Positions 11,983 to 20,296 of a DNA stretch of 64,000 bases are shown one piece after another. Source of the DNA: Bacillota bacterium. GTDB taxonomy: Bacteria; Bacillota; Clostridia; Christensenellales; Aristaeellaceae. Positions within the stretch are counted from its first letter, which is position 1. Every line of letters starts with the position of its first letter. The translations under genes and the position numbers were made by a program. The stretch covers positions 1-64,000 of the forward strand of contig JAEZQK010000060.1 of the NCBI GenBank assembly GCA_023413135.1, in the 5' to 3' direction. The notes beneath the pieces were generated by a model, which was not told the DNA's origin, did no database searches, and was given only the letters and a program-made list of their open reading frames with translations.

Positions 11983-12447
11983 ATGAAACCCGAACGCATG
12001 ATAACTGAAGCCGCAGCACGCGAAATCTTGAAATCCTGCAACCTGGGCACCTTGAGCCTGATTACCCCGGATGGTCTCCCCTACGGCGTGCCTATCAATT
12101 ACTACTACGATGAGCCCGCCAACGCCCTGTACCTTCACTGCGCCCCCAAAGGCAAAAAACTCGACTGCCTCCAGATTCATCCCGAGGTCAGTTTCTCCGT
12201 ATACAAAAACCCGGTCATTATCGAAGAACGGTTCACCACTCACTACGACAGCGCCATCATCACCGGCCGGGCCGAAATCATGGCCGATTCTGAAGAGAAG
12301 CGTGCCGCTCTCACCGTCTTTTCCATGGCCCTGGCTCCCGGCGGCGCTTACCGCCTTAAGGAGGTCATCGACAAGTATTGGAAAGCGGTGACCATGATTA
12401 AGATCATCATTGATAAAATCGAAGGCAAACGCAACCGGGACGCCTGA
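11983..12447 (+). CDS. Pyridoxamine 5'-phosphate oxidase-family (NimA-like) flavin split-barrel protein
   Basis: A 154-residue FMN-binding split-barrel protein of the NimA/PNPOx-like group, in which some members reduce nitro compounds and many are uncharacterised. Seen: TLSLITPDGLPYGVPINYYYD, ALYLHCAPKGKKLDCLQIHP and VSFSVYKNP, the usual first half of the barrel, followed by TGRAEI. GAAAGGTG at 11967-11974 selects the ATG at 11983. A serine hydrolase gene starts 26 bp after it on the same strand, so they are probably co-transcribed. True pyridoxamine phosphate oxidase is larger, so vitamin B6 synthesis is not implied. The substrate is unknown. Confidence 0.8.
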   Translation: MKPERMITEAAAREILKSCNLGTLSLITPDGLPYGVPINYYYDEPANALYLHCAPKGKKLDCLQIHPEVSFSVYKNPVIIEERFTTHYDSAIITGRAEIMADSEEKRAALTVFSMALAPGGAYRLKEVIDKYWKAVTMIKIIIDKIEGKRNRDA

Positions 12448-12473
12448 TTGGTATCAATTCAAAGGAGCTTTAC

Positions 12474-13700
12474 ATGGCATATCAGCCGCTACAGGATTCC
12501 ATGTCCACCTTGGTGGAGCGCATGAACATGCTTACGGGCGTTGCAGTAGCCTATGGCACAAAGGATGACTTTCGCAAAGCATGGGTCGGCAATATTCAGG
12601 AGGTCACATGGGTGGATGGGGCTTCTATGTCCTGTATCAGGCCGATCCAGGAGGATACGCTGTACGACCTGGCGTCGCTGACGAAGCTGTTTACTTTGGT
12701 CAGCGTTATGCAGCTTCTTGCGCGCGGCCGCCTTTCCCTTTCGGACACCGTAGGGAAGATCGACCCGCGCTTTCCATATTTGAAGCAGGCAAACATCCGG
12801 GATGTATTGTGCTACGAGGCAGTGCTCAAGACGCCCCAGCGCATTGATGAGCAGCCTGACCGGGAGGCGGCGCTCAAGCAGGTATTTGCCACGGAGGTAA
12901 GCCCTGTGGAGCCTGCGCGGCTTTACTCGGATATGAATGCCCTGGTGCTCAAATATGTAGTGGAAGCGGCGGGAGGCTTGCCTTTTTTTGATTACATTCG
13001 GCAAAACATATTGTTACCCGCAGGGATGACGGAAACCTTCGCACAGATTCCCCCGGAGCGCCTTTGTGATTGCGCCTGCTACAATTATGAGTACCGTATC
13101 CTCGGGGACAGATATATACTGCGGATGGATGCGCCGGCCGGCACTCCTCACGATCCCAAGGCCCAAACCCTGTCCGATGGAGGCCGGGATCTGTGCGGCC
13201 ATGCAGGGCTGTTCAGCACACTTCCCGACATGGTCAAGCTTTGCCAGGCGCTTCTAGCCCAAAAGCTTATGCCCATGGATATTCTGCGGGAGATTGGCGT
13301 CAACCGCACAGGGAATATAGGCGCTGACGGCAACTACCGCCAGTACTTGGGCTACCTGTGCTTCGTAAAAAGCCCGGTACAGCGCTTTTCGGAAGTGCCG
13401 CGGTGGATGAGCGACCAAGCTTTCGGACTGAGCGGATTCACAGGCAACCATATCGCCATCGATCCGGAAGCGGGCATATTCGACCTTTTCCTGGGCAACC
13501 GTTGCCATGACCGGGTTTCGGTCATCCAGCCTCCGGAAGGTTCAAATATCGCCATGTACGGTCTCAGCCCAGATGGCGTGGGCATCGTGGACTGGGTGGA
13601 TGGAAGAAAGGTACGGTCCAGTTACCTGTATATCCATCAAAAGGATGACAAGCTGCATGGGCCGATCCGGGATCACTTGCAGGAATTGGGATGGCTATAA
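12474..13700 (+). CDS. Serine hydrolase, beta-lactamase/esterase class C fold
   Basis: A 408-residue penicillin-binding-protein-like hydrolase. The nucleophile motif SxxK is in DLASLTKLF (about residue 65), the Tyr motif is YSDMNAL (about 145), and the third element appears as CGHAGLF (about 242), close to the HAG variant of class C esterases. No signal peptide is visible, so it probably acts in the cytoplasm, which favours an esterase or peptidase role over cell-wall or beta-lactam chemistry. AAGGAGC precedes the ATG. It follows the flavin protein gene closely. No terminator is seen before the CRISPR region. Confidence 0.82.
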   Translation: MAYQPLQDSMSTLVERMNMLTGVAVAYGTKDDFRKAWVGNIQEVTWVDGASMSCIRPIQEDTLYDLASLTKLFTLVSVMQLLARGRLSLSDTVGKIDPRFPYLKQANIRDVLCYEAVLKTPQRIDEQPDREAALKQVFATEVSPVEPARLYSDMNALVLKYVVEAAGGLPFFDYIRQNILLPAGMTETFAQIPPERLCDCACYNYEYRILGDRYILRMDAPAGTPHDPKAQTLSDGGRDLCGHAGLFSTLPDMVKLCQALLAQKLMPMDILREIGVNRTGNIGADGNYRQYLGYLCFVKSPVQRFSEVPRWMSDQAFGLSGFTGNHIAIDPEAGIFDLFLGNRCHDRVSVIQPPEGSNIAMYGLSPDGVGIVDWVDGRKVRSSYLYIHQKDDKLHGPIRDHLQELGWL

Positions 13701-13709
13701 TACCATGAC

Positions 13710-13820
13710 AGATGAAGGCAGTAGCGCAGCAGTAAAGCGATTGATACTATTTCAAAGCATAAATGCATCGGTGTGTTCAGAATAGGGCGTGGGCTTGCTT
13801 CTGCCGTTTGCAGTTTACAG
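13710..13820 (+). repeat. Dispersed repeat, family B, copy 1
   Basis: About 110 bp between the serine hydrolase and the CRISPR array. It aligns with the reverse complement of 42527-42655: both carry ATACTATT, AAATGC.TCG, a GTTC, and a core TAGGGCG.GGGCTTGCT. A shorter match to the core is at 25470-25505. Non-coding. Confidence 0.6.
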
Positions 13821-13830
13821 CGAAGGTATT

Positions 13831-14272
13831 TTATTAACCCGCGCTCTCCGCGTGGAGAGCGACGCTTTCTCCCGATGGCTGGGGTACGGGTCATCATATT
13901 TCAACCCGCGCTCTCCGCGTGGAGAGCGACAAATAAGCCGAACCCGTTCATTACGGGCTATAAGCTATTTCAACCCGCGCTCTCCGCGTGGAGAGCGACA
14001 CGGGTATGCCAACGTCAAGGCCATGCGCCGGGCATATTTCAACCCGCGCTCTCCGCGTGGAGAGCGACCTGACGTACTCTGCCCACCACTCAAAGTCATC
14101 ACTATTTCAACCCGCGCTCTCCGCGTGGAGAGCGACGCGGACCGACGCGAAGTAGTTCCCGGAAAGGGGTTATTTCAACCCGCGCTCTCCGCGTGGAGAG
14201 CGACACCAGCTCGCCCATGTTGTTGATGGCGTACACCAGATTTCAACCCGCGCTCTCCGCGTGGAGAGCGAC
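13831..14272 (-). CRISPR. Type I-C CRISPR array, 7 repeats and 6 spacers
   Basis: Repeats of 33 bp at 13831, 13898, 13967, 14036, 14104, 14172 and 14240 (starts), with spacers of 34, 36, 36, 35, 35 and 35 bp. Read on the minus strand the repeat begins GTCGCTCTCC, has an 8-bp perfect stem (CGCTCTCC/GGAGAGCG) and ends GGGTTGAAAT, the I-C pattern. Six copies are identical; the one at 13831-13863 has three changes, all at the 3' end of the repeat as transcribed, which marks it as the old leader-distal end. The array is therefore transcribed leftward from the cas2 side. Spacers 3, 4 and 6 can be read as coding fragments, but their targets cannot be identified here. Confidence 0.97.
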
Positions 14273-14866
14273 CGCAAAGATATCCAAGAAATTCAGAGTC
14301 TACATATTCAGTTTATATAAGTTTCGCCCCCTTCAATCTGTGTCTTCTACCGTTGAAAAGCCAGATTGCATAAAAGAGTCCTGCTGGGGGCAAGTGGCGG
14401 GGTGCGAACCGGCCAGGCAAATGATGATAGCTTCCCCTTCGCACCGAGAGGTAAAACCATGACAGAGGAATCTTGCATTTATTATGCAGGATGCCGATCA
14501 CTTTGCCATACGCCCATGGCCCATGTGAACCGGATATGGCGAAGAAGCTTAGAAAAGGCGACGGCCAATACCTCACGATTTTACCCCAGAGGAATGGCAG
14601 CAGGAGATGCCAAGCCGGTAGAGCGGCGCGGGTATTTTACCCGCCCATACCTCCTTCAATCGTCTTGACGGCTGCCTTTCCGAAGGAACCTTCCAGATGC
14701 CTGCAACTATCATACAAGCTCGCAGGGCACAAATTGATACAAAAATTCACCGCGCATCCTCATCAAAAGAAATATATGTAGTTGTCAAGGTACACGCTTG
14801 CCCCGCATACAAGATCGCCAGACGCATATCCGTAATGGGTATGAATCTCATCCCACACATGGCGGA
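14273..14866 (-). promoter_or_regulatory. CRISPR leader and unassigned sequence between array and cas2
   Basis: 594 bp with no supported gene. The part next to the first repeat (roughly 14273-14400) should be the leader that carries the array promoter and the spacer-integration signal; it is AT-rich close to the repeat (TTATATAAAC on the minus strand). A TTGACA lies on the minus strand at about 14790-14795, without a good -10. The region is longer than typical I-C leaders. A plus-strand phrase around 14565-14600 (DFTPEEWQQEM) looks protein-like but sits among stops and may be a gene remnant. Confidence 0.5.
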
Positions 14867-15157
14867 TCACAAAACCATCGGCGCAGTAACATCCAAGGAA
14901 GGTTTGGCTCCGATGTGCTCCACTTTTGTTTTATAGTTGTTGCCTAGATAGTAAAAGCGCAGGCTGTCCTTTTCCTTGTCGATCAACTGCTCCAGGGCAT
15001 GCTGCACCTGACGGCATTGGGCAGCATCCATCACACACTCGAAAACGGAGTTTTGCACCCGTTGGCCATAATTGAGGCATTGCTTGGCAACCAGGCGCAG
15101 CCGGCGCTTGCCCTCTGATGTTTCGGTATTCACGTCATAGGTGATCAGTACCAGCAT
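14867..15157 (-). CDS. cas2: CRISPR-associated Cas2
   Basis: 96 residues; the small ferredoxin-fold partner that forms the Cas1-Cas2 integrase. The N-terminus MLVLITYDVNTETSEGKRRL carries the conserved Asp of the first strand, and RVQNSVFECVMDAAQ is the second family motif. Length is normal. It is the last gene of the cas operon, 6 bp after cas1, and points toward the array. Nothing suggests decay. Confidence 0.96.
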   Translation of the reverse strand: MLVLITYDVNTETSEGKRRLRLVAKQCLNYGQRVQNSVFECVMDAAQCRQVQHALEQLIDKEKDSLRFYYLGNNYKTKVEHIGAKPSLDVTAPMVL

Positions 15158-15163
15158 AGGCGC

Positions 15164-16195
15164 CTACTTCCATAGAAACGGCGGATAGCCGTCCAGGTCG
15201 TTCCGGAGAAAGCGGGTCAGAAGCATGGCCTGGGCATGAGGGATGAGACCCCAGGGCAGCTTTTCCTCCAGGAAGGGATGGGTGATGACCTCCTGCTTTT
15301 TTTGCTGCCATGCGGTGAGGATGGTTTTGCGGGTGGCATCGTCCATGACCACCGCGCCGTTTTCCCGCACATCGAACCCACCGGGGGAAACCTGGCGCAG
15401 GTTGACTAGGTTCAATACGAACCTGTCTGCTAAAATGGGGCGCAGTTCCTCCATCATATCCAGCGCCAGGGAGATGCGGCCGGGCCTGTCCCTATGCAAA
15501 AATCCCACATAAGGGTCCAGGCCTGCGGCTTGCAAGGCGGCGGCCACATCGTGTGCCAGCAGCGTATACACGAAGGAAAGCATGGCGTTCATGTTGTCCA
15601 GGGGCGGCCTTTTGTTGCGCCCGTGGAAGAAGAAATCGGCCCTCTGCTGGAGAATGAGTTCATCCAGCACGGAAAAATACCGCGCGGCGGCTTCACCCTC
15701 GATGCCCCGCAGTTCCTCCAGGGTTTGGGCGTCCTTCACGCGGGATAGGGACCGCTGCAAAAAAGCGGAAGCCTTCCCGATCTTTTCGGAGTCCAGGCGC
15801 ATGGAATAATCCCGCAATGCCCGCTCCAGGACCCAGCGGGCATTGTAGATTTTCCCTAGGAGGATAGGCTTGGCCACCAAGGCGCTTTCCTGCTCGTTTT
15901 CCGAAATGCGGTATTGCTTTTTGCGCAGCAACACATTGCCCTGAACTTCTCCCGACACCCGGCATAGAAAGCGGCCATGAGCCGACAGGAAAGTAAGGGC
16001 TATTTGCCGCTGAGCGCATGCGCCCATAAGCGCCGGGCTGGCTCCTGTATAGCCGAAGGTGACAATGCCTTCCAGGTTGTGCAGGGGGATGCGGCCAAGC
16101 TGCTCCTGTTCTTTGAGTACCACTACATTTTCACCATCCAGGGAAAGGTAGGCCTCGGGAGTGGTAACATACAGGGTATTGCCCATGGTTCTCAT
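15164..16195 (-). CDS. cas1: CRISPR-associated Cas1 (type I-C)
   Basis: 343 residues; the integrase subunit that inserts new spacers. It has the I-C N-terminus NTLYVTTPEAYLSLDGENVV, the catalytic Glu in GIEGEAAARYF (about residue 167), and the His and acidic residues in DPYVGFLHRDRPGRISLALDMMEELRP (about 228-254). Its ATG shares bases with the cas4 stop (ATGA, 16192-16195), so translation is coupled to cas4; an in-frame ATG three codons later is a possible alternative. Intact. Confidence 0.97.
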   Translation of the reverse strand: MRTMGNTLYVTTPEAYLSLDGENVVVLKEQEQLGRIPLHNLEGIVTFGYTGASPALMGACAQRQIALTFLSAHGRFLCRVSGEVQGNVLLRKKQYRISENEQESALVAKPILLGKIYNARWVLERALRDYSMRLDSEKIGKASAFLQRSLSRVKDAQTLEELRGIEGEAAARYFSVLDELILQQRADFFFHGRNKRPPLDNMNAMLSFVYTLLAHDVAAALQAAGLDPYVGFLHRDRPGRISLALDMMEELRPILADRFVLNLVNLRQVSPGGFDVRENGAVVMDDATRKTILTAWQQKKQEVITHPFLEEKLPWGLIPHAQAMLLTRFLRNDLDGYPPFLWK

Positions 16196-16854
16196 GCGCC
16201 ATCCTCCTTCAGCCTTGCATCCATCCAGGCGGCCGCGGAATGGTTTTTGTAAAGCTTGGGCAGGCAGACCTCTTTCATGGCGCAGGCGTTGCAGCTTTTG
16301 GTTGGTTTTACCTTGGGTGTATATTGGCGTCTATAGAGTGCGTGCATTTCCGAAAGCATGCGCCGCACTTCCTCACGCAGGGTTTCATCCAGCAAGACTT
16401 CTTCCCGGTGGGCAATTTCTCCGTAATACAGGTATCCACGTTCAACGGGTGAACAGCAGAGCATCTCCTCCAGGCACATGGCCTGGCAGCACAATTGGAG
16501 CCGGTCTGCGTCATGCTCCTTGGGTCGGCCCCGCTTGTACTCCACAGGCACGGGCAGCCAGGTTCCCTTCCTGCCCGTCAGCGGCACGCCATCCGGGGAA
16601 GCATGGAACTCCACCACGTCACACTGGCCGCTGACGCCCAGTGTGGGCGAGGAAACAGCCATACCCCGGACGATGATCACATCGCCGCGCTTTTCTGACA
16701 GCGCCTGATTATGGGCGCGCTCATGCAGGATGTTTCCTTCAATGGTATAGATATTCTCTTCCCACTGCTGCTCAATGTGGACAAGCGCCCATTGTCTTTT
16801 GCAAAAGCAGAAACGCTGGATGCCCGAAAGAGGCAGATAATCTTCCTCTTCCAT
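16192..16854 (-). CDS. cas4: CRISPR-associated exonuclease Cas4
   Basis: 220 residues; a RecB-family nuclease with an Fe-S cluster that trims and orients prespacers so that the correct PAM is used. The RecB motif is VPVEYKRGRPKEHDADRLQL (about 110-130), with Asp79 of GQCDVVEF upstream. Cluster cysteines are FCFC near the N-terminus and CNACAMKEVC near the C-terminus. It lies 2 bp after cas7c and overlaps cas1. Its presence with cas1 and cas2 means the adaptation module is complete. Confidence 0.95.
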   Translation of the reverse strand: MEEEDYLPLSGIQRFCFCKRQWALVHIEQQWEENIYTIEGNILHERAHNQALSEKRGDVIIVRGMAVSSPTLGVSGQCDVVEFHASPDGVPLTGRKGTWLPVPVEYKRGRPKEHDADRLQLCCQAMCLEEMLCCSPVERGYLYYGEIAHREEVLLDETLREEVRRMLSEMHALYRRQYTPKVKPTKSCNACAMKEVCLPKLYKNHSAAAWMDARLKEDGA

Positions 16855-16856
16855 GG

Positions 16857-17753
16857 CTAGTTTTTGCGGATGAGGGTCACGCCCTCAAAAGGCGGTTCCT
16901 GAACGGTGACAGTATAATCGGCATAGGACCTGGCAATGGCATCGGGATTCTTGCGTTCCGCCTTTACCAATTCGAACAGCTTATGGGCGGGTGCGTTTCC
17001 CAACTCGCTGTCATGGCGGAAGATGATCAGTTCCCGCACAGCCATCTTGCCCCGGGCGGCAGAATGGTCATGCTCAAACATGTTGAGAATGGCTTCCCAC
17101 AAAAGTTCCAGATCGCATTCCAAAAAGCCCGTGAATTTGCGGGCAAGGTTGGCGGAAACATACCCCTCCGCCCGGTATAGCCCATAGGGGACGATGTGCT
17201 TGCGGCCCATCTCCGTGCCCTTCTTTTCGGCATCGGCTTCGGTGGTGATGGCCACGCGGGTGATGGTTACCTCCTGCTGCACAATGGGATCGATGCTCCT
17301 GGCAAAACCCAGCTGCACCGGCCCGCGCACCTGGCCGCAGTTCAGGGCGGCCTTGACGAAAGTAGTCATCACCGCGCCGAAGGTGCGGATGTCGAAGAAG
17401 TTTGTGCACATGAAGTCACGTACCTTCTCATCCAGGTTCGGGTTATCCTTCTTGGCCTTTTTCATGTCTTTCTCGTCTACGCCCAAAGCAATGTAGGCAC
17501 GTTTGTCGCTGACGTTCAGGGGCACATCGTCCTTGATGTAGATTTGGTAACCCACACTGTCTTCTTTTATGGTTTCCACGTAGTTTCGGATCTTGCGCTT
17601 CAGGCAGACGTCCGTCACCAGGCCGTAGCCTGTTTCCGGGTCGATGCGGGGCATGTTGCCCGCGTCCGGGTCGCCGTTAGGGTTGCCGTTCTCTACGTCG
17701 AAGAGGATCACGAATTCATACCTGTTCTTGATCGCGTTTTCATAGTCCGCCAT
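16857..17753 (-). CDS. cas7: Cas7c, Cascade backbone (Csd2)
   Basis: 298 residues; the repeated backbone subunit that coats crRNA in type I-C Cascade. The family signature RYEFVILFDVENGNPNGDPD is at residues 11-30, and later blocks (FFDIRTFGAVM, GPVQLGFARSIDPI) are typical. The open frame runs further upstream, but AGGAGG (17763-17768) points to the ATG at 17753, which lies 1 bp after the cas8c stop. Normal length, no defects. Confidence 0.96.
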   Translation of the reverse strand: MADYENAIKNRYEFVILFDVENGNPNGDPDAGNMPRIDPETGYGLVTDVCLKRKIRNYVETIKEDSVGYQIYIKDDVPLNVSDKRAYIALGVDEKDMKKAKKDNPNLDEKVRDFMCTNFFDIRTFGAVMTTFVKAALNCGQVRGPVQLGFARSIDPIVQQEVTITRVAITTEADAEKKGTEMGRKHIVPYGLYRAEGYVSANLARKFTGFLECDLELLWEAILNMFEHDHSAARGKMAVRELIIFRHDSELGNAPAHKLFELVKAERKNPDAIARSYADYTVTVQEPPFEGVTLIRKN

Positions 17754-17754
17754 A

Positions 17755-19587
17755 TTACGCTTCCTCCTTCGTATCGGTGATTTCTTCCGCATCCGTGACA
17801 GCATTGCCATCCGCGCCGGCGGCAGGGGCTTTCTTTTGATAGCGTGCCTGCATTTCCTGGTGATATCCCAAGGCAAAAAGGCCTTGCTGCTTCAAATCAA
17901 GATGGTTGGGATAAGGATCATCCTCCACCTCTAATTTATCCATCAGATCCCTTATCCTTCGGGAATAAGCTATTGCAACATTCTCACCCCGAAAACGCGC
18001 AATTTTGATAAGGTGAAAATTGTTGAGCCTGAGCATTGTTGGAAAGACTGTTCCGGGCGAAGCGCATGCGGAAGCAAAGAAACGGCTGCGAATAGTTGCC
18101 TTTATGTCTGTTTCTGATGTCTTTTCCTGCGCCTCCTCCAGTACAGCAAACAAACGGCCAAGCACATATGCCTTGACTCTAGAGCTTTCGTTTCTCGACA
18201 TGATCAGTACCTCCCTATATTCCTTCAATTCTTCAGGCTTGCTGTTTCTTAATAACCACGCTTTCAGAATAGCCGCCTTTCCGCGATTAACCGTTTGATC
18301 TACACGTACTCGCAATAATACAGTTTGCGCCAATGATTCAGGATAAGGTGTCCCCGTAAGAATTGACCTCAACAATGCTCCCATTAGCAACGATAAATCT
18401 TTTTCGTTCTGAGCTTTGGGCGAAACTGTTTCGGCAAGCAAGTCCTCAATCAGTAGAAACTCTTTTTCATACGGAGCTTTGTCAATTTTAAGGTCTTCAT
18501 AGTGGTCTGCTATGTGGTCCATCATGGCACCAAACGTTTGTCGCCAGAAAAAGCGGACGGATACACGCGCAGCATTGGGAGATAAAGCCAATACATAGAA
18601 GGGCATATCCCAGCGGATTCCCTTGAGATCAATATCAATCGCTTTCCCTTTTACCGCCCTATCCATAATGTCATGAAGAAGGGCTTGATCCCCCACAGCA
18701 GAGAATACCGTCTGTTTTGCCGTCTCCTGATATATCGGATCGCCGTCATCCGCCCAATAAACCACTGTTGAATCGCCCATGTATTGTCTATAATTCGTAT
18801 CAGCAAGCAGGTGATTGAGCACTGTCACATAAGCAAAGGCAGCATACTCGCTCACAGGCGCATTCAGCCCTTGTTCCTCATCCCGGCCATAGGATTCATA
18901 CGCCCTGGCATTGAAGGACACCAGGGAGGCCCCGGCGGGCTGGGCATCCTTCACGCCTTTGATCTTCCCATGCAAAATAGCGATGGGCTGATCCTGCTTC
19001 CCGGTGACCAGGCATTGCATCCTGGCCCCAGCCTCTTGGCTGTTCTTATACCGTTCCCAAGCACCCTTGATAGCGGGGTCGTTGTGAACAAAGGAGGCAT
19101 TTGGCAGGGAGAACACCATGTTGGTCCCCGCCAGGATATCCTCCATGTAGGGCTGAAGCAGAGGATGATTTGATGCCCCCTCCGGCTGCCACTTTTCAAA
19201 AAAGCCCAAAACAGCCTTCGCCACCGGAGTGGAGATACCTGACAAAATGGTTTGATGCAGCTCCCGGGCCGCCGCGTAACATTGCAATGATCTTTCCGGC
19301 TTGCCCTTGTCGTCGACACCCAGGAAATACCCGCCGTGATCGCATAAGAAGTTGGAAAGAATAGGGTTGCCCCGCAGTGCCTGCTCCGGCACCTCCATCA
19401 CCCGGGGCACCTGTACTTCCTTCTTCCCCCGTGTCTCTGTCACTTTCATGGGGACGATGCCAAGTAAAGTGCCATCCCAGCCAATGCGCAGCGCATAGGA
19501 CACCTTGGCCAAGCTGTAACCGGGGCGCGAGATCTCCCCCCGCGCGGCCAGCGCCTCATAGTAACTGACAAGCGCTTGCAGGATCAT
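17755..19587 (-). CDS. cas8c: Cas8c, large Cascade subunit (Csd1)
   Basis: 610 residues; the large subunit that reads the PAM and anchors Cascade on the target. In I-C a small subunit is also made from the 3' end of this gene by internal initiation (family knowledge). The N-terminal third contains the family block SYALRIGWDGTLLGIVP. The ATG at 19587 overlaps the cas5c stop (ATGA). Residues about 250-570 are encoded by DNA of about 40-45% GC in the stretches counted, against 63% in a sample of the 5' third, so the gene is a mosaic. The reading frame is open throughout. Confidence 0.93.
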   Translation of the reverse strand: MILQALVSYYEALAARGEISRPGYSLAKVSYALRIGWDGTLLGIVPMKVTETRGKKEVQVPRVMEVPEQALRGNPILSNFLCDHGGYFLGVDDKGKPERSLQCYAAARELHQTILSGISTPVAKAVLGFFEKWQPEGASNHPLLQPYMEDILAGTNMVFSLPNASFVHNDPAIKGAWERYKNSQEAGARMQCLVTGKQDQPIAILHGKIKGVKDAQPAGASLVSFNARAYESYGRDEEQGLNAPVSEYAAFAYVTVLNHLLADTNYRQYMGDSTVVYWADDGDPIYQETAKQTVFSAVGDQALLHDIMDRAVKGKAIDIDLKGIRWDMPFYVLALSPNAARVSVRFFWRQTFGAMMDHIADHYEDLKIDKAPYEKEFLLIEDLLAETVSPKAQNEKDLSLLMGALLRSILTGTPYPESLAQTVLLRVRVDQTVNRGKAAILKAWLLRNSKPEELKEYREVLIMSRNESSRVKAYVLGRLFAVLEEAQEKTSETDIKATIRSRFFASACASPGTVFPTMLRLNNFHLIKIARFRGENVAIAYSRRIRDLMDKLEVEDDPYPNHLDLKQQGLFALGYHQEMQARYQKKAPAAGADGNAVTDAEEITDTKEEA

Positions 19588-20252
19588 GAGACCACCCCGC
19601 AATCCGCAAGGTCCAGCACGCCGTTTTTCAGTACCGCTCGGAAGAACATAGGCCGTATCTCTTCCTGGTCCGTATAGTCCATATCAAAGAGCATGTAGCC
19701 CAGATCCTTTTCCGGCGGATTCAGGAACTCGTCGTCCACGGGGACTTTCTCGTCCTCCCAAGGGCGGAAATGGGCGGGGAATTCCCGGCATCCAAAGCAA
19801 GGCTGATGGAAAAATTGTCCCTTTGCAAGCCGCCTGCGGATAATGTCGGAAAATTTCCCCTCATTATCCTCGGGCTTTGCATTGTCGGTCATGGTAAAGT
19901 GGGCCTCGATGACGTAGCGCACATCCTTCAGCATCAGGGATGCCCGCTGCTGGATATCCTCCGAGGTGTTCAGGTAGATGGGCTCCGTGGCGCCATTCAT
20001 GGCGGAACGGGCGGCAGAGGCCTGCAGCTTGGATTTAACCTCGTTACGGCGGATGTTGGTAAACCGGATAGGATTACAAACGTAGATGCGGTCGATGTGC
20101 CATTTGAGCCCAGGGTGCCAGTAGATTGCCTCAATCAGCCCCCGGGCTGCGGAAGGTGTGATCATATCGTAGGAAACGCGCTCCACCTTCATTTCCGGCC
20201 TGCTGAACAGCGCGTAGTCCCCCCACACCTCTACCCGGATGCCATAGCCCAT
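19584..20252 (-). CDS. cas5c: Cas5c, pre-crRNA processing endonuclease
   Basis: 222 residues. In type I-C, Cas5 takes over Cas6's job: it cuts the repeat RNA and stays on the crRNA 5' handle. The start GIRVEVWGDYALFSRPEMKVERVSYD and the following SAARGLIEAIYWHPGLKW are the family core; ASLMLKDVRYVIEAHF is the second block. No cas6 occurs in the operon, as expected. It overlaps cas8c by 4 bp and follows cas3 after 44 bp. The catalytic residues were not assigned individually. Confidence 0.95.
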   Translation of the reverse strand: MGYGIRVEVWGDYALFSRPEMKVERVSYDMITPSAARGLIEAIYWHPGLKWHIDRIYVCNPIRFTNIRRNEVKSKLQASAARSAMNGATEPIYLNTSEDIQQRASLMLKDVRYVIEAHFTMTDNAKPEDNEGKFSDIIRRRLAKGQFFHQPCFGCREFPAHFRPWEDEKVPVDDEFLNPPEKDLGYMLFDMDYTDQEEIRPMFFRAVLKNGVLDLADCGVVS

Positions 20253-20296
20253 GGATCATCCCTCCTTTGTAATGAAAACTCCTTCATGAAAAGCGC

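Noticed and set aside
13831..13863. First CRISPR repeat copy considered as the leader-proximal end
   Set aside because: It carries three changes at the 3' end of the repeat as transcribed, and the cas genes and repeat orientation place the leader at the other end.
14473..14781. Plus-strand frames in the CRISPR leader region
   Set aside because: No good start signals and frames broken by stops; at most a gene remnant, so not annotated as CDS or pseudogene.
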